Below are positions 5,418-7,239 of a stretch of 7,239 bases of DNA, in pieces (within the stretch, counting starts at the first letter, position 1; the number at the start of each line of letters is the position of its first letter). A model generated the notes under the pieces. The model saw only the letters and a list, made by a program, of their open reading frames with translations, did not search any database and was not told the origin of the DNA. The translations under genes were made by a program, and so were the position numbers. The stretch comes from an uncultured Eggerthella sp. (GTDB taxonomy: Bacteria > Actinomycetota > Coriobacteriia > Coriobacteriales > Eggerthellaceae): NCBI GenBank assembly GCA_900556585.1, contig USPD01000035.1:1-7239 (forward strand). Direction: 5' to 3'.

Positions 5418-5699
5418 ATGGCAGAAGTGCTCGAGGCGGTAATGCTTATCTGTTTTGGTTTGTCATGGCCAATGAATGCGTGGAAATCGTATAAAGCTCG
5501 TACCGCAGCAGGAACTAGTTGGCAGTTTCTCGGTCTCATCACGTTGGGCTATATTGCTGGAATTTCTGCAAAATTTGTAAGTGGCAATATTAATTGGGTA
5601 CTTGTCGTGTATTTCTTAAACTTGGTAGCACTTATGGCAAATTGGGCTATTTACGCCCGTAATCTTCGGATAGATGCTGCTTACGATAAAGCTTGCTAG
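5418..5699 (+). CDS. SemiSWEET/PQ-loop-like small membrane protein
   Basis: This 93-residue protein has three hydrophobic segments at about 4-22, 35-54 and 59-79, the size and topology of one half of a SWEET transporter. SemiSWEETs dimerise to move sugars. It has a conserved-looking SWPMNAWKSYKART stretch (16-29), in which P18-N20 sits where PQ-loop proteins carry Pro-Gln, then GTSWQFL, LGYIAGISAK and an N68 in helix 3. I recognise the pattern from small uncharacterised proteins of gut Gram-positives. The exact family and any substrate are uncertain. The ATG has only a weak ribosome binding site (AGGCGGG at 5402-5408, 9 bases upstream). It lies 154 bases after pcrA and is separated from it by two hairpins, so it probably has its own promoter, although I found no convincing one. 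Confidence 0.75.
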   Translation: MAEVLEAVMLICFGLSWPMNAWKSYKARTAAGTSWQFLGLITLGYIAGISAKFVSGNINWVLVVYFLNLVALMANWAIYARNLRIDAAYDKAC

Positions 5700-5701
5700 T
5701 G

Positions 5702-5734
5702 AAACTTGTTTTTCTGCACTTTTTCCAAGTTTTT
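5702..5734 (+). terminator. Weak terminator candidate after the SemiSWEET-like gene
   Basis: AAACTTG (5702-5708) and CAAGTTT (5726-5732) form a perfect 7-bp stem just past the stop codon, ending in a run of five T. The stem is AT-rich and the loop is long (17 bases, pyrimidine-rich), so termination would be inefficient. Confidence 0.3.
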
Positions 5735-5746
5735 CTCAAAGAGCGC

Positions 5747-5767
5747 GTACAATAAACTTACTTGTAC
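5747..5767 (+). promoter_or_regulatory. ppaC promoter -10 within a GTACAA-N9-TTGTAC dyad
   Basis: TACAAT (5748-5753) matches the -10 consensus at five of six positions and lies 49 bases before the ppaC ATG. No clear -35 is seen. It sits in a perfect 6-9-6 inverted repeat, GTACAA / TTGTAC, that would cover the -10 and the transcription start, the usual place for a repressor operator. GCGC at 5743-5746 and 5774-5777 flank it. Confidence 0.4.
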
Positions 5768-5802
5768 ATATATGCGCGCATGACGCGTTTAGAGGAGGTC
5801 GA

Positions 5803-7176
5803 ATGGCTACGCCCGTTCTTATTGTCGGTCACAAAAATCCCGACAACGACTCCATCGCAGGTGCGGTGGGATTTGCCTACTATAAAAACGAAATGATGAA
5901 GCGCACGCTTGCGCAGAATCCTGATGCGGAAGAATTTGAATACCTTCCATGTCGCTTAGGTCCTCTTCCCGAAGAATCTGAGGCTATTCTTTCAGAATAC
6001 GGCATTGAAGCTCCACAACTTATTTCTCATGTGTTTGCTCGCGTGAGTGACGTTATGAGTTCTCCGGTTATTAGCTTGCCAGGAAGCGCAACGCTTCTGG
6101 AGGCTTCTCAACTTTTGGCGGTTAACGACATTCGTTCAATTGTCGTAACTGACAATGAGGGTAAGTATGCTGGCGTTGTTTCTTCACGTAAAATTGCAGA
6201 ACGTTACATTTCTACGGTTTGCAAGGAGGCTCAGGAAGCAACTACTGAAACAGCTAGCGCTATCGCAGCAGATTTACAGGCTTCGCTGACTCAGGACATT
6301 ATGAGCTTGGTCGATAATCGTCCTATGATTGTTGCTCCTGATGATTTGTATAACGATGTATTTGAAGATCTCATGGCAAACGAATTGCGTGAAGCAGTTG
6401 TTCTTGACGAACAGGGTGTTGCGGTAGGAATTATTACTCGTTCCGATGTTGCAGTTAAGCCTCGCCGTAAAGTTGCTTTGGTTGATCACAATGAATTTTC
6501 TCAGGCTGTTGATGGCTTAAAGGAAGCTGAAATTGTAGAAATTGTTGACCATCATCGCATTGGTGATGTTAGCACCAATCAGCCTATTCGCTTTACCAAT
6601 ATGCCAGTGGGATCTTCCGCAACCATCATTACCTTAAAGCTTCGCGATGCGGGAATCGATATTCCTCAAGGCATCGCGGCAGTGCTTCTTTCTGCCATCA
6701 TGACTGATACAGTTATTTTGAAGTCACCAACTGCAACCGATGTTGATCGCGAACAGGTTGAATACTTAGCGGGCATTATTGGCCAGGATGCAACTGAATT
6801 TGGTTTGCACGTATTCAACGCTCGTGGTGGCGATGCCGAAATGGACGTTAAAACCCTTGTTACGGCTGACTCCAAAGAATTCAAGATTCCTGAAGGAACT
6901 ATTCTTATCGCTCAGCACGAAACGGTAACTCTTGATGCGGTAATGCAGCGTGAAGAAGAAATTCGTGCATTCTTGCGCGAATTACAGGAAAAGAATGGTT
7001 ACGTTTTTGTTCTGTTGCTGGTAACTGACATTATTGCTGAAGGTTCTAACTTCCTTGTTGAAGGTGATCACAAGAAAGTAGACAAGGTGTTTGGCATTGA
7101 TTCGTCTGTTGCAACCTGGATGTCTGGTGTACTTTCGCGTAAGAAGCAGGTAGCTGCACCTTTGTTAGAGGCATAA
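5803..7176 (+). CDS. ppaC: Manganese-dependent inorganic pyrophosphatase (family II) with CBS domains
   Basis: This cytoplasmic enzyme hydrolyses pyrophosphate to phosphate and so pulls biosynthetic reactions forward. It is a DHH-superfamily protein. The metal site is GHKNPDND (9-16; H10, D14, D16), VDHNE with D228, VDHHR with H250-H251, and MTDTVILKSPT with D302. The C-terminal substrate loop is SRKKQ (445-449). Between the first motif and D228 lies a regulatory insert with two CBS units, at about 82-137 (DVMSSPVISL) and 165-220 (DIMSLVDNRP). CBS pairs in this family bind adenine nucleotides that inhibit or activate the enzyme. The 25-odd residues joining them look helical, and there is no DRTGG domain. 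The frame is open 43 codons further upstream, but AGAGGAGG (5791-5798) just before this ATG and the start of homology fix the start, giving 457 residues. Confidence 0.94.
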   Translation: MATPVLIVGHKNPDNDSIAGAVGFAYYKNEMMKRTLAQNPDAEEFEYLPCRLGPLPEESEAILSEYGIEAPQLISHVFARVSDVMSSPVISLPGSATLLEASQLLAVNDIRSIVVTDNEGKYAGVVSSRKIAERYISTVCKEAQEATTETASAIAADLQASLTQDIMSLVDNRPMIVAPDDLYNDVFEDLMANELREAVVLDEQGVAVGIITRSDVAVKPRRKVALVDHNEFSQAVDGLKEAEIVEIVDHHRIGDVSTNQPIRFTNMPVGSSATIITLKLRDAGIDIPQGIAAVLLSAIMTDTVILKSPTATDVDREQVEYLAGIIGQDATEFGLHVFNARGGDAEMDVKTLVTADSKEFKIPEGTILIAQHETVTLDAVMQREEEIRAFLRELQEKNGYVFVLLLVTDIIAEGSNFLVEGDHKKVDKVFGIDSSVATWMSGVLSRKKQVAAPLLEA

Positions 7177-7182
7177 ATTTAC

Positions 7183-7205
7183 AGCTTCGCCCTTTGAAGT
7201 TTTTT
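7183..7205 (+). terminator. Candidate terminator of ppaC
   Basis: AGCTTCG (7183-7189) can pair with TGAAGTT (7195-7201) over seven positions, two of them G-U, around loop CCCTT. The run of T at 7200-7205 follows. It lies 6 bases after the ppaC stop. The core is only CTTC/GAAG, so the stem is modest. Confidence 0.4.
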
Positions 7206-7211
7206 GCTTCG

Positions 7212-7223
7212 GTGAAATTTCAC
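7212..7223. repeat. 12-bp perfect palindrome at the right edge
   Basis: GTGAAATTTCAC is fully self-complementary. CCTTTG (7191-7196) and CAAAGG (7223-7228) also pair around it, so a larger structure over the ppaC 3' end is possible. It could be an operator for a gene beyond the window. Nothing further can be said. Confidence 0.35.
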
Positions 7224-7239
7224 AAAGGCAATTGCTTTT

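Noticed and set aside
5674..5802. Upstream extension of ppaC by 43 codons
   Set aside because: The extension overlaps the end of the previous gene, shows no family similarity and has no ribosome binding site, whereas the ATG at 5803 has AGAGGAGG and begins the conserved metal-binding motif.
622..6884. Several open frames of 60-114 codons on the minus strand
   Set aside because: They lie antisense to strongly conserved genes, lack ribosome binding sites and family motifs, and look like codon-usage shadows.
1..7239. Mobile element, CRISPR array, toxin-antitoxin or defence genes
   Set aside because: No transposase, integrase, regularly spaced repeats or recognisable defence domains were found on either strand.

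Overview
The window carries a compact, ordinary-looking bacterial chromosome segment with seven confident or likely protein genes, all on the + strand, and one divergent tRNA gene on the - strand at the left edge. Base composition looks moderate to slightly AT-rich by eye (not computed). The small intergenic gaps, AGGAGG-type ribosome binding sites and the protein types fit a low- to mid-GC Gram-positive lineage. The tRNA-Gln with a U1-A72 pair, the CBS-domain family II pyrophosphatase without a DRTGG domain, and a PcrA with a Gly-rich linker would suit a member of the class Coriobacteriia (Actinomycetota). That placement is inference, and a Bacillota (Firmicutes) origin cannot be excluded. 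I see no phage, insertion sequence, CRISPR array or defence system.

Left region (1-465): tRNA-Gln(CUG) occupies 1-74 on the - strand, with a near-consensus promoter (-35 TTGACG, 17-nt spacer, -10 TAATAT) at 124-152 reading toward it. The rest of this roughly 390-base gap holds no ordinary gene. It does hold, on the + strand, a six-codon ORF behind a strong Shine-Dalgarno sequence (225-245), a small hairpin (254-276), a rho-independent terminator (287-316) and a second dyad (326-350), all ahead of uppP. This order resembles a transcription-attenuation leader. No good uppP promoter is visible after the terminator.

Envelope block (466-1706): uppP encodes undecaprenyl-diphosphatase, the enzyme that recycles the lipid carrier for peptidoglycan and also gives bacitracin tolerance. 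It has an unusually long charged cytoplasmic loop. A two-helix small membrane protein of unknown function follows. It has no ribosome binding site and may be translated from a leaderless mRNA.

Aromatic/DNA-repair block (1830-5263): a free-standing AroQ-class chorismate mutase overlaps a free-standing type I-beta DAHP synthase by 11 bases, and the helicase gene pcrA starts 13 bases later. These three look like one operon. The first two are the separated halves of what is a single fused protein in Bacillus-type organisms. They act at the first step of the shikimate pathway and at the branch to Phe/Tyr. The start of pcrA contains a 15-bp hairpin inside the coding sequence, and its C-terminal linker contains an in-frame direct repeat.

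Right region (5264-7239): after two hairpins comes a 93-residue, three-helix SemiSWEET/PQ-loop-like membrane protein. It is followed by ppaC, a CBS-domain manganese-dependent inorganic pyrophosphatase, whose promoter region carries a 6-9-6 dyad. A weak terminator and a palindrome close the window. The genes are mostly housekeeping and do not obviously form one pathway. The least explained signals are in the RNA and regulatory layer rather than in new proteins.
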